A stretch of 48,220 nt of DNA from CAZIQY01 sp964541605 (GCA_964541605.1 CAZIQY010000013.1:1-48220); one strand, 5' to 3'; numbered from the stretch's first letter, positions 31,743 through 40,803 are shown. Notes: generated from the letters alone by a model not told the origin. Numbers and translations: made by a program.

Positions 31743-33578
31743 TCAAGACGTCCGACACCTGCGGGCAATATTGTTTAAAAGGGGGAGGCGTTTTGCATGC
31801 ATGGCGACGTCAATGAGATTCGCAAGACCATTGGGAATATGGGTGAGGAATTCCGGCATGCCCCGCTTCAGGCCTAAAAATCCGTAGGCGCCGAGGGCCT
31901 GCATGAGGCGCTGCACCGAAGCTTCCCGGAACATCTCCTGAAATGCAGCCCATTTTACCGCGCTTTCCTCATCCTTTAGAAGTTCCTTTCTGTGGTCAGA
32001 CGTATTATCGTCCTTCACGAGCAGCCGGAAATAGTACCGGAGAAGATCCATTCTCTCATTTTCGGTCAGAGAAATGTAGGGATCGTAAAGGAGTGATCCC
32101 AGGTCATAAAAAAAGTTACCGATCCGCATGCCCTGGAAGTCAATGAGAACAGGTTCTCCTTCACGGATCATGATATTGCGAGACTGGAAGTCCCGATGAA
32201 CGAGAGAGGGTCTTAAATTTACAAGCCGGTCCGATAATGCTTTCAGCTCATCTTCCAATGCATTCTTTTCAGGTGGACTGAGTTCGATCTTGCAGACACC
32301 ACAGACAAAATTTTCATAAAAATAATCCCTTTCCCATCTGTAAAGAGCCGGTCCGAATCCTTCCATGAGAGGGACTTTTTCCGAGGGAAGATCCGCAACC
32401 CGGAAAGAGTGGAGTCTGTGAATGACAGTCAGAGTCTTCCGGTAATAGTCCTGTCTCATTTCCCATGGCTGGTGACGGAAAGACCATAAGTCCGCATTCC
32501 CGAGGTCCTCCATGACAATGAATCCCCTTGCGGGATCGTGCGCCATGATCCGGGGAACCGCGACACCGATTTCCCGGAGGAAATCTGCAATAGCGGCGTA
32601 ATAGTTGTTTTCCTCGCGGCTCCGTTCATAATGCATGAACATGGCGGTGCGGTTGTCTCCATAGAGGATGCGCAGGAAGGAGCGGTTCGAGCCGCTTTTG
32701 GCTACGGGCGTCATATCAAAGGAAACAGATGCTTCGAGGTTCAGAGTCTCCTTTGCAAACGCCTGCATTTCATGATGCAGATTTGTCATGGTGCGTTTCC
32801 AGGATCCATCTGTAAAAAGCTTCTCTTTCCGCAATCGCCCTGCCGACGATTCCGGCTGTGAAAACGCTGCGCTTACACTTTCATATCCCTCGACAGAGCC
32901 GATATCATGCCACCGGCCTTCATCGATGAGCGCACCTGCGACGGCTCCGGGTTCCTCACGGATCATGTCAATGAATACAGGAACGACAGATTCGATATGA
33001 CCCGTCTGCAGGCGACGAAGGAAACGCTTTTCGATCATATAGATGCCGGTAAAAAGGCAATTTTTTACGCCTGCATTGCCCAGGGTGTGGCGCAGGTCGC
33101 AAACATCGCCATTTTCATTTATATTTACATTCAAAGGGAAACCGCTGCTCCGGAGTGCAAGCGTCACCTCTTTTCTTTTCGTAAAATGGGTATCTACGAG
33201 AGCTCTGAGCGGCATATCGGCAATAACATCGCCGTTGTAAACGAAAAGCGTGTCCTCATTTTCAAGGAGATCCTCGATATTTTTCAGCCCGCCGGCCGTG
33301 TCAAGAAGCACCGGTTCGTAACGAAAAATAATAGGAATGCCGCGCCACTGGTTGTCCGGGAATGCCTGACGATACAGGTCGGCGCAGTGGTGGGTATTAA
33401 CGATGAATCTCTGAATGCCGGCTGTCATCAGATGATCCATGGCGTAAGTGATGATGGGACGGCCGCCGACGGGCAGCAGAGGTTTGGGGCAGGTATTCGT
33501 CAGCGGACGGAGGCGCGTTCCCAGGCCGGCGCCGAGAATAAAAGCGGTTTTGTTGTGTGATCCGTTCATTGAGGTCAT
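31743..33578 (-). CDS. Fused sugar-1-phosphate nucleotidyltransferase and sugar kinase (MurU-AmgK type)
   Basis: The 611-residue protein has two enzymes in one chain. The N-terminal part (1 to about 245) is a nucleotidyltransferase with FILGAGLGTRLRPLT, PKPLLPVGGRP and the metal Asp of VYNGDV. The C-terminal part (about 265-600) is an APH/choline-kinase fold with IVMEDLGNADLW, catalytic LVHRDFQSRNIM and metal-binding LIDFQGMRIG. In pseudomonads AmgK (anomeric MurNAc/GlcNAc kinase) and MurU (MurNAc-1-P uridylyltransferase) are separate proteins that return MurNAc to UDP-MurNAc. The fusion suggests the same salvage route, but the substrate is inferred. ATG 33569 is an alternative start. Confidence 0.82.
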   Translation of the reverse strand: MTSMNGSHNKTAFILGAGLGTRLRPLTNTCPKPLLPVGGRPIITYAMDHLMTAGIQRFIVNTHHCADLYRQAFPDNQWRGIPIIFRYEPVLLDTAGGLKNIEDLLENEDTLFVYNGDVIADMPLRALVDTHFTKRKEVTLALRSSGFPLNVNINENGDVCDLRHTLGNAGVKNCLFTGIYMIEKRFLRRLQTGHIESVVPVFIDMIREEPGAVAGALIDEGRWHDIGSVEGYESVSAAFSQPESSAGRLRKEKLFTDGSWKRTMTNLHHEMQAFAKETLNLEASVSFDMTPVAKSGSNRSFLRILYGDNRTAMFMHYERSREENNYYAAIADFLREIGVAVPRIMAHDPARGFIVMEDLGNADLWSFRHQPWEMRQDYYRKTLTVIHRLHSFRVADLPSEKVPLMEGFGPALYRWERDYFYENFVCGVCKIELSPPEKNALEDELKALSDRLVNLRPSLVHRDFQSRNIMIREGEPVLIDFQGMRIGNFFYDLGSLLYDPYISLTENERMDLLRYYFRLLVKDDNTSDHRKELLKDEESAVKWAAFQEMFREASVQRLMQALGAYGFLGLKRGMPEFLTHIPNGLANLIDVAMHAKRLPLLNNIARRCRTS

Positions 33579-33630
33579 GGTTAAAACTGTCAGCGATTAA
33601 AGGAGTATCTTAAGCCGGGAATGTTTATAT

Positions 33631-34974
33631 TCAGTAAAGCTTCTGTAATCGGGTCCCCCGGAAATAGTGTTTCAGTATGTCTTCTGCCGAATATCCCTTT
33701 GTGGCCATGACGGCCGCTCCGATCTGACAGAGCCCGATGCCGTGACCCCAACCGGCGCCATGCAGGATGAAGCGGGTCGGAAGGCCGGATGCGTCGCGTT
33801 CGGCAGAAACGACAAAGGCGCTGCTGTAAAGGTGGCTTCGGGACAACCAGCGGCGGATTTCCAGTTCCTTACCCACAATGGCGGTCTTTTCCGATCCCTC
33901 AATCTTCAGACGGACAATCCTGCCGGATGGCCCCCGCTCAACGGGAGTCAGTTGGAGAAGGTTTCCGAAATCCATCCCGGATTTTTCTTGAATAATCTCC
34001 TCCAGCTCCGTACGGCTGTAAACAACCTTCCAGCGGAAAAAATCCGCTGTTTCCCGATCGAAAGATGGAAGAATCTGCGTCAGAAGGTTTTTGTCCTGTG
34101 TGTTGCAATAGGCCTCAGGACCGCCCGTGATCCACCGTTCGGCGTCCGCTTCCGTCTCGATGGGTTTGTGAGAAATGGCGGAATCGGACACGGAAGAGAG
34201 GTATGAAACCGGCATATCTTCCCAGGCACTTTTAAAATTGTCCGTCAGTCCCCCGCAGGCCTTATGATAACGGGCGTCGCAGACCTCACCGTCGTGGGTG
34301 AGAAAGACGCCCCGCGTTGCATGAACGGCGTCCCGGGCATTTTTCGATATCAATCGGGTGACGCCCTGATACCGCTGGCAATGATCGTCTGCGCAAACGT
34401 CGAAGAGTATGTGATCCTCCCTGCCGTACCAGCGGATGATTTCACCTTCGTGACCGGGCGGACCCGGCAATTCTTTGCCCGGCTCACTACCCTTCCGGAA
34501 ACGCCGAAGTGTCGTTACGAGCCAGCTCCTTGATGTAATCGCATGGACTTTCAGAAATTCCAGCGGCGCTTCTGAGCTCATCTCCGAAGAAATGACGCTT
34601 TCCAGATAGTCTTCCATGAGAATTTCATTGACGGCGACGAGCGTGTCATTGTCAGCGGACATCAGGATGAGATTGCCCCGGAAGGTTTGCTCCTGATTCC
34701 TTTCCCAGTGGAAATGAACCCCGATGGTCACATCGAGGAGGGTGAATGTGGAACCGCTGAGAGGCGAACACAGTATTCCTTTCTGCCGTGCGACCTCTGC
34801 GCCCGTGCTGTTGAAAAGGATTACCTTGTCCGCTTCAACAATGACGCGAAAATTTCCCTCGATCAGACAATCGTCATGGACGCGGAATAAACCGTTAAAT
34901 GTTCCCATGACTTCCCGGCGCCGCTCCACGATGCCGACTTTTATCTTCGGTTCATTTGTTATATGAGGGCTCAT
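33631..34974 (-). CDS. SpoIID/LytB-domain protein (lytic transglycosylase-like)
   Basis: The protein is about 447 residues from ATG 34974; an ATG at 35004 falls within the terminator stem of the upstream gene. The SpoIID core is clear: VNEILMEDYLESVISSEMSS with the catalytic-type Glu, LKVHAITSRSWLVTTL, a middle insertion with HKACGGLTDNF, and the end ILHGAGWGHGIGLCQIGAAVMA followed by DILKHYFRGT. Family enzymes cleave stem-free glycan strands. No signal peptide is apparent, which is unusual. It lies next to the murein-salvage fusion, with 52 bases between them. Confidence 0.88.
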   Translation of the reverse strand: MSPHITNEPKIKVGIVERRREVMGTFNGLFRVHDDCLIEGNFRVIVEADKVILFNSTGAEVARQKGILCSPLSGSTFTLLDVTIGVHFHWERNQEQTFRGNLILMSADNDTLVAVNEILMEDYLESVISSEMSSEAPLEFLKVHAITSRSWLVTTLRRFRKGSEPGKELPGPPGHEGEIIRWYGREDHILFDVCADDHCQRYQGVTRLISKNARDAVHATRGVFLTHDGEVCDARYHKACGGLTDNFKSAWEDMPVSYLSSVSDSAISHKPIETEADAERWITGGPEAYCNTQDKNLLTQILPSFDRETADFFRWKVVYSRTELEEIIQEKSGMDFGNLLQLTPVERGPSGRIVRLKIEGSEKTAIVGKELEIRRWLSRSHLYSSAFVVSAERDASGLPTRFILHGAGWGHGIGLCQIGAAVMATKGYSAEDILKHYFRGTRLQKLY

Positions 34975-34993
34975 CGATGTATTTTCTTCATCT

Positions 34994-35026
34994 AAAAACC
35001 CCACATCTCATGATTAAGATGTGGGG
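34994..35026 (-). terminator. Intrinsic terminator of the RRM gene
   Basis: A perfect 10-bp stem (34999-35008 with 35017-35026) and an 8-base loop are followed on the minus strand by TTTTTA. It lies 64 bases after the RRM gene stop. Confidence 0.88.
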
Positions 35027-35089
35027 TCTCAAGTTTGCTAATGAACAGATTTTATAGTTCGGAGGAACCATAAAGGTATGATTTTGCCC

Positions 35090-35395
35090 TTAGTACCGGC
35101 CCCTTGGTTTTCCTCTAAATCTGCCGCCTCCTCCTCCACCCTGATCCTTTTTAGGTCGGGCTTCATTGACCACAATGGTCTGTCCGTCCAACTGGCCGCC
35201 GTTGAACCTCGTTATAGCTTCTTTGGCGCCCTCTTCGGATTCCATTTCGACAAAGCCGAAACCCTTTGATTGTCCTGAAAATTTATCTTTAATGATCCTT
35301 ACGGATACTATATTTCCCGCTTCGGCAAAGTTCGCTTTCAGGTCGGCTTCCGTTACCTTATTGGAAAGGTTTCCGACGTAAAGATTCTTGTTCAT
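35090..35395 (-). CDS. RRM RNA-binding protein with Gly/Arg tail
   Basis: The 101-residue protein has a single RRM: RNP2 LYVGNL (residues 4-9) and RNP1 KGFGFVEM, then a Gly-Arg-rich tail (GGGGGGRFRGKPRGR). This is the small bacterial glycine-rich RBP type, often cold-induced in cyanobacteria and common in deltaproteobacteria. GGAGG lies 6 bases before ATG 35395; a frame to 35407 has no such site. It is followed by its own terminator and lies close to the frameshifted cold-shock gene on the same strand. Confidence 0.94.
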   Translation of the reverse strand: MNKNLYVGNLSNKVTEADLKANFAEAGNIVSVRIIKDKFSGQSKGFGFVEMESEEGAKEAITRFNGGQLDGQTIVVNEARPKKDQGGGGGGRFRGKPRGRY

Positions 35396-35442
35396 GTAAT
35401 CCTCCATTCTTTCCTCTGGATGATAAAAAATGCAGGTGTCTT

Positions 35443-35642
35443 CTACTTCGCTTTCACGTTTACAGCCGATGGGCCTTTCTTCCCACGCTCAACGTCAAAG
35501 CTGACACGCTGCCCCTCAGCTAACGTCTTGAAACCAGAGTCCTGAATGGCGCTGAAATGAACAAATACGTCTGTGCCGTCGTCACTGGCGATGAACCCGA
35601 AGCCTTTTTCTCGTTAAACCACTTTACGGTACCTTCTGACAT
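35443..35642 (-). pseudogene. Cold-shock domain gene with a one-base frameshift
   Basis: On the minus strand AGGAGG precedes ATG 35642 and the frame begins MSEGTVKWFNEKK. A run of five A (plus-strand T 35605-35609) is one base short for KKGFGFIA. In the shifted frame the rest of a normal CspA-like protein follows (DVFVHFSAIQ, FKTLAEGQRVSFDV, KKGPSAVNVKAK) to TAG at 35445-35443. Total length is 200 bases instead of 201. It is either a recent null mutation or a sequencing error in a homopolymer. From 35646 to 35900 there is only leader and intergenic DNA. Confidence 0.85.
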
Positions 35643-35907
35643 TGCTAACATCCTCCTTTCTTAGATTTTTCAAGTTGGATTTTCACAATGGCAGAAAGTA
35701 AAAAACCACCAAGACCCCAGAGAGTATGATGGCTTACCTTACGCTTTATAATGTCTTTACCCAACTTCTGTGTATTCCTGAGCCAAAAATTTTTGCACCA
35801 GACTACAGGCATGTGCGGCATGATTATTATGATCACGGGAAAAAGTCAAGCATTTTTATCATCATCTGTAATCATGGTTTCGCTTTTTTTGTATGCCCAA
35901 ACCCACC

Positions 35908-35936
35908 TTGACATACAGGGGCCTTCCACTTATACT
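35908..35936 (+). promoter_or_regulatory. Promoter of the thioesterase gene
   Basis: TTGACA (35908-35913), a 17-base spacer and TATACT (35931-35936) are present. A start near 35943 gives a leader of about 70 bases. Confidence 0.7.
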
Positions 35937-36014
35937 TCCTTCACCAATACTCATCAATAGGACGGTTCCTGTCGTTCGGGCGCAGGCCCATGATATTTAA
36001 CAGGGAGGCTCACC

Positions 36015-36521
36015 ATGAAAGGGAAAACCGTGAAGGAGACAACGGTTGTCATGGCTCAGTTGATGCAACCGCACGATGCCAACCCCGCGGGCAATGTCCA
36101 CGGCGGTGCCATCATGAAACTGATTGATACGACGGCAGGTGCTGCCGCTGCCCGGCACGCGCGCAGCAACGTGGTCACGGCCTCCATCGACCGGCTGGAC
36201 TTTCATCATCCCGTTTTTGTCGGAGACCTTCTCACCTTGAGAGCGAGCCTCAACCTGGTTGGGCGATCGTCCATGGAAATCGGTGTCCGCGTGGAATCGG
36301 AAAATCTCGTTACCGGTGAAATTCGACATACGGCTTCGGCCTACCTGACTTTCGTTGCGTTGAACAATGCCGGACGTCCTGTTGAGATTCCACCCCTCAT
36401 GCCTGAAACGGAGGATGAGATGCGAAGAAACAGGGAGGCGAGGTTAAGAAGAGAGACGAGGTTGCGGGAGAGAAAAAGGGAGGAAGAGTGCCAGGAGAAC
36501 GCAGAAAAGTGCGACCTGTGA
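36015..36521 (+). CDS. Hotdog acyl-CoA thioesterase (YciA/BFIT type)
   Basis: This 168-residue hotdog protein has the acyl-CoA thioesterase pattern MQPHDANPAGNVHGGAIMKLIDTTA. The Asn-x-x-Gly-x-x-x-Gly-Gly with a following Asp is the catalytic layout of YciA-like enzymes, and it is followed by ASIDRLDFHHPVFVGDLL. It hydrolyses acyl-CoA to free acid and CoA in the cytoplasm. The last 40 residues are highly charged (RRNREARLRRETRLRERKRE), a likely helical extension. GGGAGG precedes ATG 36015, and a near-consensus promoter lies upstream. Confidence 0.9.
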   Translation: MKGKTVKETTVVMAQLMQPHDANPAGNVHGGAIMKLIDTTAGAAAARHARSNVVTASIDRLDFHHPVFVGDLLTLRASLNLVGRSSMEIGVRVESENLVTGEIRHTASAYLTFVALNNAGRPVEIPPLMPETEDEMRRNREARLRRETRLRERKREEECQENAEKCDL

Positions 36522-36584
36522 GAGCGGTAGATTTGACATTCCCCCCTGATTTTATTTTACCTGAAAAAAGGTTAACGTTCTAAT

Positions 36585-37208
36585 ATGGGCCTGCTCAATC
36601 TTCTCATCAACGATCCTGTTACATTCATCCTTCTTGCCATACCGCTTTTGTATTCCATCATCATTCATGAACTTGCTCACGGCTGGGTGGCTTATCGGAT
36701 GGGTGATCCGACGGCAAAGTTGCAGGGCAGATTGAGCCTCAATCCGTTAAGTCATCTCGATCCTGTCGGCACGCTCATGCTTTTTATTTTCGGCTTCGGG
36801 TGGGCAAAACCGGTTCCGGTAAACTTCGACAATCTGCGTGACACGCGCAAGGGACTGATATTTGTTTCATCGGCGGGAATCATCGCCAATATGCTCCTGG
36901 CCTTTATCGCTTTCTTCTTTTTTCGCCTTTTGTCGCCGGCTCCATCAGGCGTTCTCGCAACACTTCTGTATTATCTGGCACAGATCAATATCATTCTGGC
37001 CGCTTTTAACCTGATCCCGATCCCCCCTCTCGATGGTTCAAAAATCCTCATGGGATTTGTATCGGAGAGATTTCAATATCTTCTTTCCCGCCTTGAACCT
37101 TATGGATTTTTTGTCATTATCGGCCTTTTGTATATCGGGGCATTAAATCCTCTCATTGCTTTTTTCCGCTGGATTATTTTAACTCTGATCGGTGCCTTGT
37201 TGCCATAG
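36585..37208 (+). CDS. Site-2 protease family (M50) membrane metalloprotease
   Basis: The 207-residue protein has several membrane helices and the zinc motif HELAH (about residues 28-32). The third ligand lies in NLIPIPPLDGSKIL (Asp about residue 148), the NPDG-type motif of the short M50 family (YwhC/FtsH-independent rhomboid-like size). There is no PDZ domain, so this is the minimal form. It probably cleaves transmembrane substrates, identity unknown. It starts 63 bases after the thioesterase gene and could share its transcript. Confidence 0.92.
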   Translation: MGLLNLLINDPVTFILLAIPLLYSIIIHELAHGWVAYRMGDPTAKLQGRLSLNPLSHLDPVGTLMLFIFGFGWAKPVPVNFDNLRDTRKGLIFVSSAGIIANMLLAFIAFFFFRLLSPAPSGVLATLLYYLAQINIILAAFNLIPIPPLDGSKILMGFVSERFQYLLSRLEPYGFFVIIGLLYIGALNPLIAFFRWIILTLIGALLP

Positions 37209-37302
37209 GAAGGATGTTAATGATTGAAAAATAAAAGACAATACTCTTCCATGCAATTGTCAAATAATTTTCTTTTTTAGATTGAAAAAGGGGGAAAGTA
37301 TA

Positions 37303-38391
37303 ATGAGGAAGATATGTTTATGCCTGTTCGTTATTTTGTGCATCATACTTGAAGGTGTCTCTCTTGCCTGCACAGATTTTCAGGCAAAAGCGAAGGACGG
37401 GAGCGTCATTATCGGTCGTTCCATGGAATTTGCAATGGGGATGGGTTCCGAGGTCGTGGTCCACCCAAAGGTCACAAAAGCCGCCAGTATGACGCCTGAC
37501 GGAAAGACCGGTATCAGCTGGACGCCAAAATACGGTTATCTTGGAATTAATGCCTTTGGTGAGAAGCAGGCGCTCCTTGATGGGCTGAACCAAAAAGGAC
37601 TGTCCATTGAATTCCTCTGGTTTACCGAGAGCAAATATCAAGAAGCCAAAAACGGCGATTGGCTTGCGATCACTGATCTCGGTCATTGGGTGCTGGGTAA
37701 TTTCGCCACGGTTGACGAAGTAAAGAAGGCGCTTCCCCTCGTGACGGTGGTCGGCGTCTATGTGCCGCAATTGCGCATGGTGCCCGGTTTTCACGCTGCT
37801 GTGCACGACGCCGGAGGCAAAAGTATCGTGGTTGAGTTCATCAACGGAGAGACAAAAATCTACGACAATCCGATCGGTGTGATGACCAACAAGCCGACGT
37901 TTGACTGGCATCTGACCAATTTACGCAATTATGTTAATCTCGATCCTTATGATAAAGAAGAAAAGATGATCGCGGGGGTGAAAATCAACCCTGCGGGCAG
38001 CGGCACCGGTTGGCTGGGGATGCCCGGCGACTGGAGCCCGCCTTCGCGCTTTGTACGCACGGTCATGATTGTCAACTCCGCAGACCCTGTCAGCAATGCG
38101 GCCGAGGCGGTCAATCTCGCGGAACATATTCTCAATGCGGTAGATATTCCAATGGGTGTAATAAAAACCAGGCACTTGGAAAATAAAGATATGATCGATT
38201 ACACGCAATGGATTGTGATCAAAGATCTGACGAACAAGGTTCTGTATTTCCGTTCCTATCAGGATCTTGCCCTGAAAAGGGTTGATATGAAGAAACTCAA
38301 TTTTAACCGGGGTGCGAAAATGAAAACAATCCGTATCGAATCCGGAATCAGGACGATCCTGGATATGACGGAGAAATTAAGAAGTCGTTAA
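37303..38391 (+). CDS. Exported choloylglycine hydrolase / penicillin V acylase family protein
   Basis: A signal peptide (residues 1-22) ends exactly before Cys23 in LACTDF. In this Ntn-hydrolase family cleavage at that point creates the N-terminal nucleophile Cys. IIGRSMEF follows; the Arg is the conserved active-site residue, but the usual Asp three residues later is Glu here. GLNQKGLSIEFLWF, VEFINGETKIYDNPIGVMTN and the C-terminal YFRSYQDL are also family features. These enzymes hydrolyse linear amides such as bile salts, penicillin V or acyl-homoserine lactones; the substrate here is unknown. ATG 37303 with GGGGGAAAG upstream is the start. Confidence 0.88.
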   Translation: MRKICLCLFVILCIILEGVSLACTDFQAKAKDGSVIIGRSMEFAMGMGSEVVVHPKVTKAASMTPDGKTGISWTPKYGYLGINAFGEKQALLDGLNQKGLSIEFLWFTESKYQEAKNGDWLAITDLGHWVLGNFATVDEVKKALPLVTVVGVYVPQLRMVPGFHAAVHDAGGKSIVVEFINGETKIYDNPIGVMTNKPTFDWHLTNLRNYVNLDPYDKEEKMIAGVKINPAGSGTGWLGMPGDWSPPSRFVRTVMIVNSADPVSNAAEAVNLAEHILNAVDIPMGVIKTRHLENKDMIDYTQWIVIKDLTNKVLYFRSYQDLALKRVDMKKLNFNRGAKMKTIRIESGIRTILDMTEKLRSR

Positions 38392-38531
38392 CAACTGGTA
38401 AGAATCCGCTTCAAACAATGGCGTTTGTAGCCCATGCAGACAACATATCCACATCTTCTCATCCTTCCTTCCATCTGGAAATCGAGCAGGGATATGGATG
38501 TGAAATAATACTCTGCGTTGTTCATTTTTCT

Positions 38532-38560
38532 TTGACACACAAGGCCGCCCACCGTAAACT
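38532..38560 (+). promoter_or_regulatory. Promoter of the zinc-ribbon gene
   Basis: TTGACA (38532-38537), a 17-base spacer and TAAACT (38555-38560) are present, about 110 bases before the next gene. The preceding 38392-38531 holds no supported gene. Confidence 0.6.
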
Positions 38561-38669
38561 TCCTAATAATAGTAGCGAGTCCTTGTCAAATCATATGGTT
38601 CGCGAATAAGAAGCGCTTCTCTTTAATCAAGGAGATAGAATCCAATTAAAGTTATCTGAGGACCTTGCC

Positions 38670-39011
38670 ATGATAGGCTTCTGCAGACGCTGTAACCATT
38701 TCTCCCTCCACTTAAACAAAAACAAAATATGCCGGAATTGTAAGCACCCAACGGAAATCAGAAGAGCGGTCGTTCACCCTTGCGACACTGATATTATGGA
38801 CCGGGGACACGACGTCGTGTCTGATGGACAGGACCTTTCAAAAGAAGATTTTTTTGAAGGCGGATCTTCCGGAGGCGGAGGCACATTCAGAAATTTCTCC
38901 TCCGATGATTCCCACCCGGATTCGTCCTCTTCTAATGATTCAACCGGCGATTCAAGTAGTGATGATTCTGGAAGCGACTCTTCATCGGATAGTGGAGGGT
39001 CTGACGATTAA
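38670..39011 (+). CDS. Small zinc-ribbon protein with acidic Ser/Asp tail
   Basis: The protein has 113 residues. The N-terminal 30 residues carry two Cys pairs (FCRRCNHF and ICRNCKHP), a likely one-zinc ribbon. After a linker with GGSSGGGGTF, the last 40 residues are almost only Ser, Asp and Gly (runs such as SSSDDSGSDSSSDSGGSDD). GAGGA lies 7 bases before ATG 38670, and a promoter is visible upstream. I know no function; a metal- or nucleic-acid-binding head on a disordered acidic tail is what can be seen. Confidence 0.65.
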   Translation: MIGFCRRCNHFSLHLNKNKICRNCKHPTEIRRAVVHPCDTDIMDRGHDVVSDGQDLSKEDFFEGGSSGGGGTFRNFSSDDSHPDSSSSNDSTGDSSSDDSGSDSSSDSGGSDD

Positions 39012-39154
39012 ATCGGTCGAAATCTTACGGAATCGTTCCATGGGTCAAAGGTTTTCTCATTCACGGACTGTATACTGGAATCCACAATCCATACTCGTGC
39101 CTAAAAGTTCAATACTTTAAGTGGCAATCTGTGTTTATCGGTCAATTATTCCAC

Positions 39155-39183
39155 TTGACAAAAAATCCTATTTAGCGTCTATT
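39155..39183 (+). promoter_or_regulatory. Possible promoter of the sensor kinase operon
   Basis: TTGACA (39155-39160), a 17-base spacer and TCTATT (39178-39183) are present. It lies inside the upstream open frame, which supports the later GTG 39292 start of the kinase. Confidence 0.4.
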
Positions 39184-39291
39184 TTTACAGATAGAATTTA
39201 TACGGTTTTAACTGAGGACTCTCAACCACACATAGCTCATCACTCGTTACCTTTCCAACCGTACAGGTCATCTCAAAAAAGGGGTGCCCCG

Positions 39292-40782
39292 GTGAAAGAT
39301 CAATCCAAGACAAAGCAGACCCTGATCCAGGAACTGTCTTTTTTAAGGCAGAGAATTGTGGAGCTGGAGCAATCTGAATCAGAGCGCAAGCTGGCGGAGA
39401 GGGTGTTGAGGGAGAGTGAAGCCCTATTACATTCCCTGATTGGCTATATGCACGACGCAATGATCATCCTCAACTGGGACGGGTCCATCCTTTTCGCCAA
39501 CCGGGCGGCGGCAAGGATCATAGAATACGAGCAGCCTGAAGAGTTCATCGGTCACAATATGGTTGAATATCTTCACCCCGATTCCTTTCAGAAAGCAGCA
39601 GAGGATCTCGAAGCGGTCAAGGCCGACAAAATGGGATTTCTTTCTGAATACCAACTGTGTTCGGTGACGGGTCGGCCCATTTGGGTGGAAAGCATCGGGG
39701 GAAAGATCATTTTCCGTAACGCTTCTGCGAATCTTGTCTGCATCAGGGACATCACCGAGCGCAAGCGGGCGGATGAGTTGTTGCGCCAGACTGAGGAGAA
39801 CTTCCGCCGTTCTCTGGATGACTCCCCGCTGGGGGTGCGCATCGTGACCGAAGAGGGCGAGACCATTTATGCCAATCGGGCTATCCTGGATATCTATGGC
39901 TACGACAGCATTGAGGAACTCAGAACGACACCCGTTAAGAAGCGCTATACCCCGGAGAGCTATGCCCAGTTTCAAATAAGAAAGGAAAAAAGAAAACGAA
40001 GGGGTGATGGAACGTCCGAATACGAAATAAGCATCGTAAAGAAAGATGGTGAAGTCTGCCGTCTCCATGTCTTCCGCAAGGAAATATTATGGAATGGTAA
40101 AAGACAGTTTCAGGTAATATACCAAGACATCACCGAGCGTAAGCTTGTAGAGGAACAGCTTCATGCCTCTCTTCGGGAGAAAGAACTGCTCCTCAGGGAA
40201 GTCCACCACCGGGTGAAGAACAACATGCAGGTGATAACCGGCCTTCTCGATCTCCAGGCGGCGTCAAGCGGAAATCAGGAGCTGATTGAAATGCTCAATG
40301 AGAGCCAGCGCCGAATCCAGGCCATGGCACTGATACATGAAAAACTCTACGATTCAAAGGACTTCGCAAGAATCGATATGGCCGGTTACGTGAGGACCCT
40401 GTCACAGGAGTTATTTCAATCGTACAAAATCAATCCGGTGAAAATAGATCTGATCATCCAAACCGACGGCGTTTATGTGGATATTAACAAGGCGATCCCC
40501 TGTGGCTTGATACTGAATGAATTGATTTCCAATGCCCTTAAACACGCCTTTCCCGGAGATAGACGTGGTGAATTACAGATTATCATACGCGAAACGAAAA
40601 ACACAGAAATCGAGATTGTCGTCCGTGATAATGGCTTGAGTCTGCCGGACGATGTTGATCTCCACCAGCCACGGACTGTTGGTTTACATCTGGTGAACGG
40701 GCTGGTAAAAAATCAGCTTGACGGTCAAATGGAGGTCAGGCGAGACAACGGAACAGAATTCCGAATCAAATTTCCTTTATGA
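39292..40782 (+). CDS. PAS-PAS sensor histidine kinase (HisKA_2 type)
   Basis: The protein is about 496 residues from GTG 39292, preceded by GGGGTG; the frame is open back to 39121 but that part looks non-coding. A coiled-coil start (IQELSFLRQRIVELEQSE) leads into PAS 1 (AMIILNWDGSILFANRAAA) and PAS 2 (GVRIVTEEGETIYANRAILD). The phospho-acceptor helix follows, HHRVKNNMQVITGLLDLQA, of the HisKA_2 group. The HATPase domain has LNELISNALKHAF and VRDNGLSL. There is no membrane segment, so it senses a cytoplasmic signal. It signals most likely to the response regulator 21 bases downstream. Confidence 0.92.
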   Translation: MKDQSKTKQTLIQELSFLRQRIVELEQSESERKLAERVLRESEALLHSLIGYMHDAMIILNWDGSILFANRAAARIIEYEQPEEFIGHNMVEYLHPDSFQKAAEDLEAVKADKMGFLSEYQLCSVTGRPIWVESIGGKIIFRNASANLVCIRDITERKRADELLRQTEENFRRSLDDSPLGVRIVTEEGETIYANRAILDIYGYDSIEELRTTPVKKRYTPESYAQFQIRKEKRKRRGDGTSEYEISIVKKDGEVCRLHVFRKEILWNGKRQFQVIYQDITERKLVEEQLHASLREKELLLREVHHRVKNNMQVITGLLDLQAASSGNQELIEMLNESQRRIQAMALIHEKLYDSKDFARIDMAGYVRTLSQELFQSYKINPVKIDLIIQTDGVYVDINKAIPCGLILNELISNALKHAFPGDRRGELQIIIRETKNTEIEIVVRDNGLSLPDDVDLHQPRTVGLHLVNGLVKNQLDGQMEVRRDNGTEFRIKFPL

Positions 40783-40803
40783 TTTATTGGCGGAGAGGTA
40801 GTT

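Noticed and set aside
35726..35960. Overlapping short plus-strand frames near the cold-shock leader
   Set aside because: No ribosome site, and they run into the thioesterase promoter; leader DNA is more likely.
38418..38609. 63-residue frame before the zinc-ribbon gene
   Set aside because: It overlaps a good promoter (38532-38560) and has no start signal.
39121..39291. N-terminal extension of the sensor kinase
   Set aside because: It contains a candidate promoter and no kinase-like sequence; GTG 39292 has a better ribosome site.
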